DNA of 64,000 nucleotides from Mesostigma viride (GCA_009746045.1 RPFO01000164.1:1314996-1378995), one strand, 5' to 3'; counted from the first letter of the stretch, positions 11,970 to 27,454 are shown. Program-made: numbers and translations. Notes: generated by a model not told the origin, from the letters alone.

Positions 11970-13060
11970 ATATATCCCAAACTGGAATGGTTGACATGCA
12001 ACTATGGGATGAAACCCTTGAAAAACAATTACTAGGAACTGCATTTTTTGTGCTATGTTTGCTAGCATCTGTCACCTATTTGTCATGCAAACAGTCTGAA
12101 TTTCTTGTGGGCAGTTAACATAGATGTTTTTATGAGCTGTGCAAAGTTCTAGGCTTAACTGAGTTCATTGATATAGGCACCCATGTGTTGGAACCCTTGG
12201 AAAACCATGAAAAACTGCATTTTTTTGGGGGGGGGGTCGCTAGCATCAGTCACCGTTTTGTCATCCAACCAGCCTGAAACTTTGTGGGCATGCTGCATGG
12301 GATGTGTTTAGAACATGTGCAAAGTTCCAGCTCCAACTGAGCTCATTTGGTGTCTTTATGTATGCATTTGTGTGATAAAACCCTTGGAAAACCATGAAAA
12401 ACTGCATTTTGGGGGTATTTATGCTAGCATTTGTCACCAATTTGTCGTCCAACCAGCCTGAAACTTTGTGGGCATGCTGCATGGGATGTGTTTAGAACAT
12501 GTGCAAAGTTCCAGCTCCAACTGAGCTCATTTGGTGTCATTATGTATGCATATGTGTGATAAAACCCTTGGAAAACCATGAAAAACTGCATTTTGGGGGT
12601 ATTTATGCTAGCATTTGTCACCAATTTGTCATCCAACCAGCCTGAAACTTTGTGGGCATGCTGCATGGGATGTGTTTAGAACATGTGCAAAGTTCCAGGC
12701 CCAACTGAGTTCATTTGATGTCATTATATATGCATATGTGTGATGAAAACCTTGGAAAACCATGAAAAACTGCATTTTTGGGGTATTTATGCTAGCATTT
12801 GTCACCAATTTGTCATCCAACCAGCCTGAAACTTTGTGGGCATGCTGCATGGGATGTGTTTAGAACATGTGCAAAGTTCCAGGCCCAACTGAGTTCATTT
12901 GATGTCATTATATATGCATACATGCCAGAAAGTGCTGAAAATACGGTATTTTTTGCTAGCAAATGTCACCATGTTACCATGCTGCCAACTCCCAAAAATT
13001 TTTTTGACCACATGGCATCATAAGATATCTGATAAGGAACCTTGGTGCCAAATTTGAGGT
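11970..13060. repeat. 184-bp satellite, about six copies
   Basis: The word TGCTGCATGGGATGTG recurs at 12291, 12475, 12659 and 12843, exactly 184 bp apart. Diverged edge copies extend the array to about 11970 and 13060. Units contain AACCAGCCTGAAACTTTGTG and AACCATGAAAAACTGCATTT. Central copies are over 90% identical and edge copies are decayed, as expected for unequal crossing-over. The repeated 73-codon minus frames are satellite translations. Confidence 0.93.
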
Positions 13061-13070
13061 CAAACTGACC

Positions 13071-13195
13071 ATTCTATTCCCACTATTACCAATCCACCAA
13101 CATTTGATTAAAACAATAAGTGGGCAATTACAGAACCCATGAGTGAGCCTGCCACGCTGAACCCATTTCATGATTGATTGTAGTTCTCGTTACCC
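13071..13195. repeat. Split direct repeat Y, copy 1 (B2 on minus)
   Basis: 125-bp unit starting ATTCTATTCCCACTATTACC and ending GTAGTTCTCGTTACCC. It matches 13485-13609 at 124 of 125 positions by eye. Confidence 0.9.
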
Positions 13196-13230
13196 TAGAA
13201 ACAAACACAAGAAGAGGGGGGGGGGGCGGG

Positions 13231-13487
13231 ACAAGAAAAAAAGACCTAGAACATCGTGCAAATGGCACTTTAGGGCGGCGTAGCCCGGGCTCGCCTCATG
13301 AGCCGTCAGCAACAGTAACTTAATTGCTACTTAACTTAACGAACTAGAAATGGCCATACAAAACTGGCCAACTAATTCTAACTCATGGAACCGGTCCAGC
13401 CCAAGGCCCACCGTCCCGTAGTACCACTCACATAGCGGCGTTCATTCTCATCTGTTATAAAGAAACTACGTTCAGAGAACACCGATT
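13231..13487. repeat. Split direct repeat X, copy 1 (A2 on minus)
   Basis: 257-bp unit starting ACAAGAAAAAAAGACCTAGA and ending CAGAGAACACCGATT. It appears identical to 14613-14869. It lacks TG...CA ends, which argues against a standard LTR. Confidence 0.92.
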
Positions 13488-13609
13488 CTATTCCCACTAT
13501 TACCAATCCACCAACATTTGATTAAAACAATAAGTGGGCAATTACAGAACCCATGAGTGAGCCTGCCACGCTGCACCCATTTCATGATTGATTGTAGTTC
13601 TCGTTACCC
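13485..13609. repeat. Split direct repeat Y, copy 2 (B1 on minus)
   Basis: Second Y copy. Its first three bases are also the last three of X copy 1, so the two units share an ATT at the junction. Confidence 0.9.
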
Positions 13610-14612
13610 AACCCCCCTTTCCTGGTGCTTTATCTCCAAAGCTCCGCCAACCACTTTCGCTCAGTGGCTCCCGAGGCTGCCCTGCCGCAACGGTCACGAC
13701 CATTACAATCGCCGGCGGCTGTAGCGAGCCTCATGCACGATAACCCTTTGCAGGGCCCCCCCCAGCCTTCCACCCTCGGCCAGTAAAAGAGGGTGTTGAA
13801 TGTGCACGCAAAGACAAGGAAGAAGACGCCTCGTTTAACGATCACGGACCTCCCTCAAAGGCCAGTGCCGCCCTAACGTGACGACAACTTGTAGGACGTC
13901 ACCCGATGCCACCATATCTCGATTACTGTCAACGTTGTCACCTGGGGGAGTAACTTTCCATATTTCAGGTTTTAGTTGATGAGCAGGCTCTCATCACACA
14001 CCCCAGCGGCCGATAAAGCGCAAGCGCAACTGGGCCGGCCAAAATATTTGGTCCTGCCCGGCCCAGGTCCGTCTGTTAAACTGGCCCCTTAAGTCTCGGT
14101 CTGAATCGAAATATTGCATAATTCCGGAATTCGTCCCCACCACATTCCCGAGACCTCACGCACCCATAAGAGCGGATGCTGGTAAATATTTTTCTACTTA
14201 CGCGAGGGCCGACAGACTTGTCGTCCATCACAATGCCCACTAAAAGTAACCCGACCACCCTTCCTTCGGCAGTCAGCAGTCAGGAACTGCAACCCTGCTG
14301 CGACACTCCGCAGCAAAGCGGTAGGCACTGCAGCGTGGCACGGAAATCTTACTCATGGCTTCAGAGTTCCGTACAGGTGCCACGCGCAGGCAAACGCGAA
14401 GTATTTTATAGTCTCTCGTCGGCCAAGAACCCAGCTGCGGGGAGAAAACCGACGAGGGTAATTTCAATTTCTTTTTCACAGTCACGTGACTGTTCAAGCT
14501 ATGTCAGTCACGCGCCATCTCTAATCGGCCACCGCCAGCCAAAAGGCTGACGCGATTAGGGCAGCATTAAATTTCTTGTAATCCGCCATACCCATACCCC
14601 ATACATCCGATT

Positions 14613-14869
14613 ACAAGAAAAAAAGACCTAGAACATCGTGCAAATGGCACTTTAGGGCGGCGTAGCCCGGGCTCGCCTCATGAGCCGTCAGCAACAGTAA
14701 CTTAATTGCTACTTAACTTAACGAACTAGAAATGGCCATACAAAACTGGCCAACTAATTCTAACTCATGGAACCGGTCCAGCCCAAGGCCCACCGTCCCG
14801 TAGTACCACTCACATAGCGGCGTTCATTCTCATCTGTTATAAAGAAACTACGTTCAGAGAACACCGATT
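14613..14869. repeat. Split direct repeat X, copy 2 (A1 on minus)
   Basis: Second X copy, preceded by CATCCGATT and followed by ATTCCATCTCC. It forms the minus-strand 5' end of the putative element. Confidence 0.92.
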
Positions 14870-17282
14870 ATTCCATCTCCAAATATTTTCCAGGGGAAGA
14901 AAATGGGTTTTCGGATTGATGTGCCCAATTGGTATCTGCAGCACTTAATGGTCACCGAAAAGGTTGAATGTACTAAGCAGCTTTAGAGTGACACAACTGC
15001 CAACAAGGCCACCACTCATGGATGTGGACAGCGGTCAGATCCTGGAAAAGCCTAGGCGGTCACTTAAATTCCTATATGACTTTAAATAGTGATGTGGCCT
15101 TAAGACGATGATGTGGATGGTCCGCCGATGTTGTCCATTTGGACAACAACCCACGTAACGTAAGTGTGCCGCGAAATTTCCGTTACCTCCGACGTAAGGG
15201 ACGTAACGTAAGTTGGTCCGACGGTCCAGGGCAGACCCAAAGTGAATGAAAATGCCAAGGTCGGGCAGATAATTGCGCCATAGCACAGTAAATACCTCGT
15301 GCAATGATAGAGTTGTCACGTGACTTTTGCTAACATTTTTTACCGTTGAGCGCGCGCATACGAGATATGGCTGTCAACGTGCCATTTTGGAGAAAAATTT
15401 GGGTTCGCAGCTTGAAATGGGTCAGATGATGACCCCTGAACGATGATGCATTATGTTGGTACGTCAAGAATGATCAGATTCACGGAACTGGGAAAATGCT
15501 CGGTGGTTATTACCTCTGTCTTAGTCGTCACCATCAGACGAGACGTCCCAGTTGGTATCGCCTGTTTCTTTTTGGTTTCTTGGTAGCTTCCGTCTGCCTG
15601 GGCCTTCCATTGTTTTACGGAAGTCAGCGGCAGCATCTGCTGGGAACGTCGACGAGTTAGACGTCATTTTGCATGGATAATCAACATGGTAATGATGACG
15701 GATGCATGGATACAGCGGCTATGGCTGCCTCTGCCACTAGCATTAGTATCCGTGACGTATGAGCATGTGGCCAGCGGAACCCGGCCAGGTCATGATCGAG
15801 GCAGGTACGGCAATTCGTTTTCGTGTTGTTTGCGTGGAAACTCGTACATTTATACATGCCTTATGGTGGATCTACATTAGTGGTAATTGCAACAGCCTTC
15901 CATGCCTGCTCAAGGAGGGGTTTCAGCCAGAATGTTGCCCAGTTTGTGGCATTCTTGGGGGGATACCGTTCAGTGAGTGCAAGGTGGCTTCATATTTGTA
16001 TTTCAGCATATCTGGCAGTTAATTGTGGTCAATTATATTGCTTCATTGTATGGCATGGGGTAGTTGGCTGTTTGAGCGCGCGTAAGCCACACACATAAAC
16101 GCGGGCATTGTATGGGCCAAATGGGCTATCCGGGTGGTTTGACCCAAGGAAAGCACCATTGGACTATCCAACTAAATTGTCCAATGTTGGGTTTGAGGTT
16201 TTTGACCCTCCCCTAAAAAAAATGGGGGGGTATACTTTTTCTTTGGCACCAAATGATCGTCTTTTGGCTCACTTTGACTAAATGTATCATCCAAAACACT
16301 CACTAGACTCATGATATTATTGCATATTCTGAAAGCACTTGAAGTGTAGATACTCCTAGCATCTTGGTTGGGGGTATTTGGAGTTGTGGGCTATGAGTTA
16401 TGATTTTTTTTATTTTCAGGGGTGTGAAAGTGCCTAAAAGGGCTTGGCGGACGACAGGCATTTAATTCTTGTTCGCCTGCAGTTGCACGCAGACATATGC
16501 AGCCAGTGATGGTTCAACCAGATGGAAAAAGATCAGACACAGTTCAATATGTTAGATTCCCAAAAAGTAATGTAAGTGTCCATCAACAAATACCAAACAA
16601 TGTTGTAGAACTGATCAACCATGAGGACACTACTGGCATGTCTTATCAGACAACGAACATCTCCGCGTCCATGTACATTACAGCAGCTCCCATGCGAGGG
16701 CAATTTCTACCGGCAGGCAGCAATATCTGTGGCTAGCTTCCCGCCAAACAGAAGGTGCGTAGCAGATAAAAGGCGATGCAGGGCAGGCGGGTACTGCAGG
16801 CACAAAGGGGATGCGAGCGAACAGCATGACGAGTCCATGTGACCTGAAAGGAAAAAACCAACTGACCCTTTAAGGCCCAGACACACACCAAGACAACGTG
16901 TGACAAACATTGGACAAAGCGGGGCGCCAACCTTCTTCCCTGTGTGACCGGCTGACCAGTTGAGACATCCAAAGCAAGAAATGACCCATCTTTTGTGCTT
17001 GGCGGTTTTGATTAGAGACCAAAACTTTAGATAGGCCACATGAGCAGCGGCCTCCTTGAATATTACATACCACGCATACCCAAGTAGAGTAGTAAAGTAC
17101 ACATGGCCAAGTACCACAATCGTCACGCGCGTACCACTACACCAGCATATGACCAAGCAACCCCACAGCAACACATGCACTCCCCCATGCATGTAAGCGA
17201 CCAAGCATACCTTACGCCCAAGCAACAAATCTCCTTGCAACCCCGTAACAGAGGGCCCTGCCACACATTCTGCGCCGCTCAC
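14870..17282. other. No assignable gene; may contain 3' exons of the ankyrin gene
   Basis: Moderately AT-rich sequence with short frames only. The minus frame of the last ankyrin exon stays open to 16707 if its donor is not used, which would add about 190 unrecognised residues rich in hydrophobic segments. Further exons of that gene are expected in this direction but none was identified. Confidence 0.4.
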
Positions 17283-21557
<4,275 letters not shown>

Positions 21558-22600
21558 TTATTCTAGAGTAGTCAGAAAGGTTTATATCTAGTCTCTATTT
21601 ACATTTTTTAACCCGTCTGCACGGAGACATTTCCAGACTTGCTAGTAGGCATTCGCAAAGACACACTCCAGTCTAACGACATGGTAGTGCAGCTCAGATG
21701 ACCATGGCGACAGCCAATACTTCTGGAGCGCTAGATATACTCTTGCGTTGAATTATCCGGCCAATCTTAGCAGAAAGTGTGGCACCGTCTGTGTTCCGTC
21801 GGCAACTTCAGGCACATAGGTCACGTTTCTGCCAATGCCACTCAGCAGCTGTATTTCAATTATTGCCACTAAGCCTTTCCAGCCTATCGATTGCTGGGTG
21901 ATAAAATAACAGCTCGCGCAATTTAGCAACCATCTACGAGTAATAATTTGCGAAACGCTGCATATTTGCGAAACATGGGAGCCATCACCAGCGACCGTTT
22001 AACGAAAAGCTACAACAGCTCGTCGTTTTCCGATTTCCATCTTGGGTATCATTACTATCATACCTCGAGGAAACTATCATACCTTGAGTAAAATACGATG
22101 TCGTATACATCAATTAGGAACAGTACACTGTAGAGGGTACACACCTGAATCGAATAGGGAAGTATCGCATTTCCAAAATCTCAAGAAAAGCTGACCGCTC
22201 AACGGCTCAAGGCAGGCGGCAGCCTGCCGCCTGGTACTGTACTGCCTCTAGTACAATGTACCTAGTACATAAGGTTACCGACCGGGCGGACCGGCGACCA
22301 TTTCGAGAAATAATAGGGAAGACCGGAAGAGATAGGATATCAAGGACCTGGTCCTTACTCCTTGTAAACGGCTTTCCACCCTTGTTCCCAGTTCCACCAT
22401 ACAAATTATTCAGAGCCAGCTCCTGGAAGCGTACTAGTGTTGCAGAGGTACGACCCCATTAATTAAAAAAAAAGGAAGCTAGACAACCACTTCTAGCCTC
22501 TAGGTAAGCTTACAGTAATAGCTTACAAGAAAACCGGCGATGAGATAAGATAAAGTAGCTTAGTAATAGAGATAATAATTGCAATGTCTTCTCCACGTGG
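21558..22600. other. AT-richer intergenic region
   Basis: Region between the divergently arranged ankyrin gene and 5S rRNA gene. It would hold the ankyrin promoter, but no convincing TATA box or other motif was picked out. Short frames only. Confidence 0.4.
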
Positions 22601-22722
22601 TATGATTCGTTCATACCAGGCAGAACACACCGCATCCCATCAGACCTGCGAAGTTAAGCTGCCTTGGGCCAGTTTAGTAGTGTGATCGGTGACGGCACGC
22701 GAATCCCTGGTGACGAATTGTA
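22601..22722 (+). rRNA. 5S ribosomal RNA
   Basis: Matches the eukaryotic 5S core: CATACC near the 5' end, CGCATCCCATCAGACCTGCG then AAGTTAAGC, GGGCCAGTTTAGTAGTG, and GGTGACGGCACGCGAATCCC then TGGTG. The ends pair as helix I (ATTCGT at 22605-22610 with ACGAAT at 22713-22718, extended outward by G-U and A-U pairs). Length is about 120 nt. The internal pol III control region (box A-like AAGTTAAGC and downstream box C) is intact. Exact ends are uncertain by 1-2 nt. Only one copy is seen, so it is a dispersed gene rather than part of a tandem array; a 5S-derived SINE head is possible. Confidence 0.88.
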
Positions 22723-22724
22723 TC

Positions 22725-22728
22725 TTTT
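22725..22728 (+). terminator. Pol III terminator of 5S gene
   Basis: A TTTT run starts three bases after the predicted 3' end of the 5S RNA, the expected RNA polymerase III stop signal. Confidence 0.7.
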
Positions 22729-23614
22729 GGCCTTGCAAGGTTTCACCTGAGGTGTTCTTTTTGGCCTGGTTGTGTTTCTTTTGTCAGATTTATTGCAAGT
22801 GCTGGAAACAGTGGACATCGGAATTTGTTACCTAGTACCGCAGGCCTACCGAGGTAAAAACCTTCGTGTATCATGGCCCCTATCGGGTCTACTTGTCATA
22901 ATATTTGTCTTGTCCCCGCGCGGCAGCGCCCCAGGTATACCTATCACTAGGTATACCTATCACTAGGATATAGAGTCCTCAAGAATATTGTCGCATAACA
23001 AATAGATTCATGACCCGATTGTCGATTGATCAATGATCACTGATTTCGCTGTGTAGAGACTAGAGAGTACCGGAGTAGGCAATATAGTTTACCACTTACC
23101 ACCAGCTGGTCATAGTCTCATCCATTAATTTTACTTAATTTCGTGACCTCAGTGTCGTTTGCTCTCAACTTTTGTTTCGAGGTAACAGGACGATGGGTTC
23201 TCCTGGTCTACCGGGTGCACGCATGCTTTCCAGACTCGGAATTCGACACTAGCCGACAGCGGAATGCGAGATTGTTGTGCTTGTGACACGGTTTTGTGAA
23301 CTGCTTTCCACTACGTCAACTAACAATTTCGCCAAGAGACGTTATAGGTTAGTATAGGTCATCTCTCATGCCGGCGAGTAGCTTCCATGTTGTCGAAATT
23401 ATAGCGACGTGAACGCCAGAGGGTGCTCGTTGGGACTTTTTCTTTGGAAGCTGGACGTACCACATGAGATGTCCACAGTTGAGCTGGACATTTACGCCGC
23501 CTGGAACGCACATCGGCTGCTTGGCTATAGCGACACGAAGGTCGCCCGAGATCACTTGATGTGTCAGTGCGCGTCTCCTTGGCAATGCTACCTTCGTGAC
23601 ACTTGCAGAGCGTC
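22729..23614. other. Upstream region of the alkyltransferase gene
   Basis: No gene recognised. A short duplication (GGTATACCTATCACTA twice at about 22933-22968) is present. Upstream exons of the alkyltransferase could lie here but none was found. Confidence 0.4.
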
Positions 23615-26089
23615 ATGAAGATGCCGAAGGCTGTGAGCGCTACCAAGAAGGCGTCGAGGTCTCCAACTGAGTTCGAGACACGCGTCTACAATCTGGCCCG
23701 GAAGATTCCTCGTGGTGAGCTTTGGCCCCGCTTAGCAAATGCATGGTCACGCGCCTGCCAGGGGGGTCACCTGGATGGCATGTGCAGCACTGAGAAATGG
23801 GCAGTCTCTTACCAGAAGCAGAGAAGCAAGCTAATAGCAGGACAAAGCTTTCCCATGTCACCGTGCTGTGTATGTCCATTCTAGCATTAAATACCTCACG
23901 TGGTACGCTCATGTCTCTAGTTTCAGGGATTATGGCCCTGAAACAGGGTTTGTTGCTTATGAAAGTGCGTGGGGTTCCGGCGGCGGGGGGGGGGGGGGGG
24001 GGGGGGGCGGATTCACAATGCCTGGCGTGCATGTGTGTATGTGCGCATGGGCGGGGGTGGGGGCGGGGCGCTGGCGGTGGGGGCGGGGGGCGTGTGCGCT
24101 TGGCAAATTCCCCAACTTGATTGTTGCGGAGGGTCTGTGTTTTTTTCCCTTGCCCAAGCTGCATCCAAGCTGCACACGTCATACATGCGCAGCGCGCCCC
24201 ATGCTTGCGGATACCGTGGCCGCCCTAATGCCTGTACCCTAGTGCCTGCACCCTAGTGCCTAGTGCCTGCTCCCTGGCCCGAGGCACCACCCCAACCCTG
24301 TGGAACGCACGTTGGGAGACATTGTGGGGAGTTCCTGCGTTGTATGATACAGGGCGTAGTAAGATACAGTGCGCTTCTGCCTGGGAAGCCCCCCCCGGCG
24401 GTACTCCACGGAGCACACAGATGCAGCGCACACATGCTCCACCGCCTGCTGCGCTGCTTGCGTCTGTCCCCTTGACGATGATGCCATCGCATGGTCATGC
24501 CATCGCGCGATGACATCATCGCATCATGTCACGTGTGTGTGCCATGATCATATGTGCCAGGGCGCGTCACCTCCTATGGCCACCTGGCTGCCATCCTGCA
24601 CTCGAGCGCGCGCGCGGTCGGCAACGCGCTGCGGCACAACCCGTTTGCGCCCGAGGGTACGCTCCTGATGACTCCCACCCTGCCTCTTGTTTCCTTGGTA
24701 TATTCCTGCCTTTTATTTGCTTGGTATTTTCCGGCCTCTTGTTTCCTTGGTATATTCCTGCCTTTTATTTGCTTGGTATATTCCGGCCCCTCGTTTCCTT
24801 GGTATATTCCTGCCTTTTATTTGCTTGGGCTATCCTCGTCATACGTGCTCATGAACCGTTGTAGACACTGTTGGTGGCATGTTTCCGCCCTCGTGCTTTT
24901 GTATTGGTTTGCTGCCGCTTACACCAGTGCTGGGCAGTACAAGGAGTGCTCCTCCTGGGAGCTGCTTGCCACGTTGGGTGACAGCCATTGCCCGTATCGC
25001 AACCCTGGTTGCTCCTTGGTATTATCTTCCCTCAGCTGCTAAGTCCAGCCGCAGGGCTCTCCACGTGGGCAAATGGATGGTGTGCATTCCACTCGTGAGC
25101 GAAAACAAGACTATAATCCTTAAGTGAGCATTCTGGCTGCGTGCTGATGGCACCCAGTACCCACGGGATGAGTTCAAAAATAGATGTTCCAGCACGCTCG
25201 CGCCTGATGCCTCGCCACGGAGCGAGCATTGGTTCAGTCGTGCATTGGCACGGTGCCACTTGGCCCTGCCCGTGACATCTATCGATCACTTGTCACCACT
25301 TGCCATTCTCCCCTGTGGCTCGTCGATGCCTTCTCTTTCATTTCATATCCCTCATGGGGGTATGTGGATACTGGGCACATATGACTCACCCCTCTGTGAC
25401 AAATTATATACCACACCCCACACATCCCCAATCCCCAATCCCCAATCCCCAATCCCCAATCCCCAATCCCCAATCCCCAATCCCCAATCCCCAATCCCCA
25501 ATCCCCAATCCCCAATCCCCAATTCCCAATGCCCAATCCCCAATCCCCAATCCCCAATCCCCAATCCCCAATCCCCAATCCCCAATCCCCAATCCCCAAT
25601 CCCCAATCCCCAGTCCCCAATCCCCTATCCCCTATCCATAATGTGTGCACGCAACATGGCATTTCTCATGTAACGGCCGAAATACCCCCATTGCACACAC
25701 CACACCACCAAGCCCCAATGCCGAAGCCATCACCCCACGCATGCATGGGCGGGGTTTTCCCCATCCCACAACCATCCCATTTACCACAGTGCCCTGCCTC
25801 CGCGTCCTCATGCCCCGTTGCACACCCCTATGTGCCATCGACCCCCCACGTGCCATCGGGTGGACATCCCCCCCCAGTGCCCTGCCACCGCATCGTGCGA
25901 TCCAGCGGCCACATCGGCGGGTTCTCCGGCCAAACCAAAGGGGAGTGCATCGACCGCAAAGTCGCCCTGCTGCGGCAGGAGGGGGTCGTACTCGCGATCC
26001 GCGGCAGCGACCTCGTTGTGTTGCCGGAGCATGTCATCACGGCGGCACAGCTGCAGCAAGGAGCCAAAAATAATAAATCCATTGATTGA
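23615..26089 (+). CDS. MGMT: O6-alkylguanine-DNA alkyltransferase (MGMT-type), compact form
   Basis: DNA-repair protein that moves the alkyl group of O6-alkylguanine to its own cysteine in a single-turnover reaction. Exons 23615-23714, 24561-24656, 25878-26089 have AG/GT borders and phases 1 and 1, giving 135 residues. The family core reads across the joins: [35 protein letters not shown] (Tyr and Arg of the DNA-binding helix), [10 protein letters not shown], then the active-site motif VPCHRIV (Cys about residue 68), then [11 protein letters not shown]. Cysteine rather than Trp in PCHR points to a true alkyltransferase, not an alkyltransferase-like protein. The N-terminal domain of E. coli Ada/Ogt or human MGMT is missing, so it is near the size of ATL proteins. 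The start is the first ATG in frame; an upstream exon is not excluded. The last codons (AKNNKSID) run into AT-rich sequence. Confidence 0.87.
24683..24828. repeat. 52-bp tandem repeat in MGMT intron 2
   Basis: Nearly three copies of a 52-bp unit (CCTCTTGTTTCCTTGGTATA, TTCCTGCCTTTTATTTGCTT, GGTATTTTCCGG), 26 bp downstream of the exon 2 donor. Confidence 0.9.
25427..25630. repeat. (CCCCAAT)n heptanucleotide array
   Basis: About 28 heptamers CCCCAAT (ATTGGGG on the other strand), nearly perfect, with single-base variants near 25521-25532 and decay at the right edge. It lies in MGMT intron 2, about 250 bp before exon 3. Heptamer length and strand-biased G-runs resemble a telomeric repeat, but it is not the plant TTTAGGG or the Chlamydomonas TTTTAGGG sequence. 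Confidence 0.95.
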
Positions 26090-27030
26090 TAACTTGATGG
26101 GTTAATTAGTCATGCGGTCGCGTTGGGGAGCCATGGACCAAGAGCCCATCTGAGGATGCAGCAAGGAACCATGTCCGTGGAAGCATGGGCAGCCACCTCA
26201 AGAACAAGATGAGGGGTTGGACCAAGCGAGAATGTCGGCTCTTGCTGCAAGGAGACTGCCGTTGCTTTGAACTGCTATGTGTACTGGCAATGGAAAGGTT
26301 TCACTACTAGCCAATAGCTGTTTTGACCCTGTCATGGGAGCGTGTTCTCCCTATCGGGTTACCGGGGTAGCCTGTCCATTCACCGGGGTCTGTCGTTCGG
26401 TGACCTTGCCACTTTGACAGGGTGGAGACGTGGGATTCTGCATAGTTCCCACCGTGATTTGTGCCGGGAGCGTCCGGAGCACTTCACATGCGATGTACAG
26501 CATGGGAGGGCGCAGCGTGCGGGGAGAAGGGGCGACATCCTCAGGCAAATTTTGCCGGCTAATAGGGGCTGGCTCCAGGGATTGGCGGGGGCGCTGGACG
26601 GCACCAGCCCTTTTTTCCTAATGAAGGCTTCCCCTGTGGGAAAAAAGAAATTGCATCTGTGGAGCCAATAGCCTGTCAGCGGCTGTACCCTAGCCCTCAC
26701 CCGCTCCGAGCCCCATTCCGGTATTTTTTGTCAGTAATGTGTCATCTCTGGCTCATTTTGTTAGACTTGGTGCCACGTAGCAGTCAGAGGAGGCTTATGC
26801 CACTCGAAATGTCCAACTTCGCGACATTTCTACTCTCATGCGTCACTTAGGACACCTTAGTAATTTGGTGTCAGCATGACAACTCTTCCTCGACGCATGC
26901 CGTTCCAGTACGTTGTGTGAGGACTAGAGCAGTTGTCTGAATCATTGCTGGGATATGAAGAGGCATAGGCGATGTTGGACTAAGGGTCAGGAGTTCGTAG
27001 TTTGAGCGCCCATGGTACGCTCCCCGCTAT
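26090..27030. other. Intergenic, no gene seen
   Basis: Begins with an AT-rich stretch (GATTGATAACTTGATGGG, TTAATTAG) that may be a retroelement tail. Frames on both strands are short and unrecognised. Confidence 0.4.
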
Positions 27031-27250
27031 ATTAATTAATAATTTTATTAATCACGTGCTCCCCTTGGGAAGTCACGGAGCACCAGAGCGCTTTTAATCC
27101 CTGAGTGTACACAGCGGGCAGGAGGTGCAGAGACCCTCCCCTTCCCTCATGCCACAGGGTGGACAATCGGACCCGTCGAAACGATCTGTCATATCCCCTG
27201 TGGCCAGGTGCAATAAAGCTTCGACATAGCAAAAGCATAGTGCGGGTGCG
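27030..27250 (-). mobile_element. LINE 3' end, copy 2 (minus orientation)
   Basis: Tail ATTAATTAATAATTTTATTA, stem-loop GTGCTCC/GGAGCAC at 27056-27083, then the shared blocks CTTTTAATCCCTGAGTGTAC, GCAGAGACCCTCCCC and CCAGGTGCAATAAAG. Same order as copies 1, 3 and 4. Confidence 0.75.
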
Positions 27251-27454
27251 CAGTAGGGCTGCCCCGTGGCCATGCACAGATAGGCTTGGCCCCGGTATAT
27301 GGAATTCAGTTAGATCTCATGAGTTGTGCACAATAAAAGTGAGACGTATTTTCCTCGATCATGGACGGATGGCGTTCAACGTCGTGCAAGGACTAGGGTA
27401 TGATACACTGGTTTTACTGCACCCACAGAACTTGCCGGATCGTGTATCGTGTCC

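Larger units (their letters stand above)
13071..14869 (-). mobile_element. Putative non-autonomous split-direct-repeat (PAT/Ngaro-like) retroelement
   Basis: Two different direct repeats are interleaved. X is 257 bp at 13231-13487 and 14613-14869; no difference was seen by eye. Y is 125 bp at 13071-13195 and 13485-13609, with one mismatch (GCTGAACCC/GCTGCACCC). Read on the minus strand the order is X - internal - Y - X - Y, that is A1-internal-B1-A2-B2, the split-direct-repeat layout of tyrosine-recombinase retroelements of the PAT/Ngaro type. B1 and A2 overlap by three bases (13485-13487, ATT on +). A2 and B2 are separated by 35 bp containing a poly-G run. The roughly 1-kb interior (13610-14612) has only minus frames of 60-74 codons with no recognised reverse transcriptase, RNase H or recombinase. 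A nested insertion or mini-LTR element is the alternative. Confidence 0.55.

Noticed and set aside
12261..12850. Family of 73-codon minus-strand proteins starting MQHAHKVSGWLDDKLV
   Set aside because: They recur with the 184-bp satellite period and are repeat translations.
13071..14869. Simple LTR retrotransposon with 257-bp LTRs
   Set aside because: Repeat ends are not TG...CA, and the interleaved second repeat pair is not explained by LTRs; kept only as an alternative.
15035..15319. Minus frame of 94 codons (MTTLSLHEVFTVLWRNYL...)
   Set aside because: No family recognised, no supported splice sites or neighbours; likely chance.
25279..25662. Gly/Asp/Trp-rich or Pro/Asn-rich proteins
   Set aside because: Translations of the CCCCAAT heptamer array within MGMT intron 2.
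26342..26700. Overlapping frames of about 105 codons on both strands
   Set aside because: Neither strand shows a recognisable motif or credible gene context.
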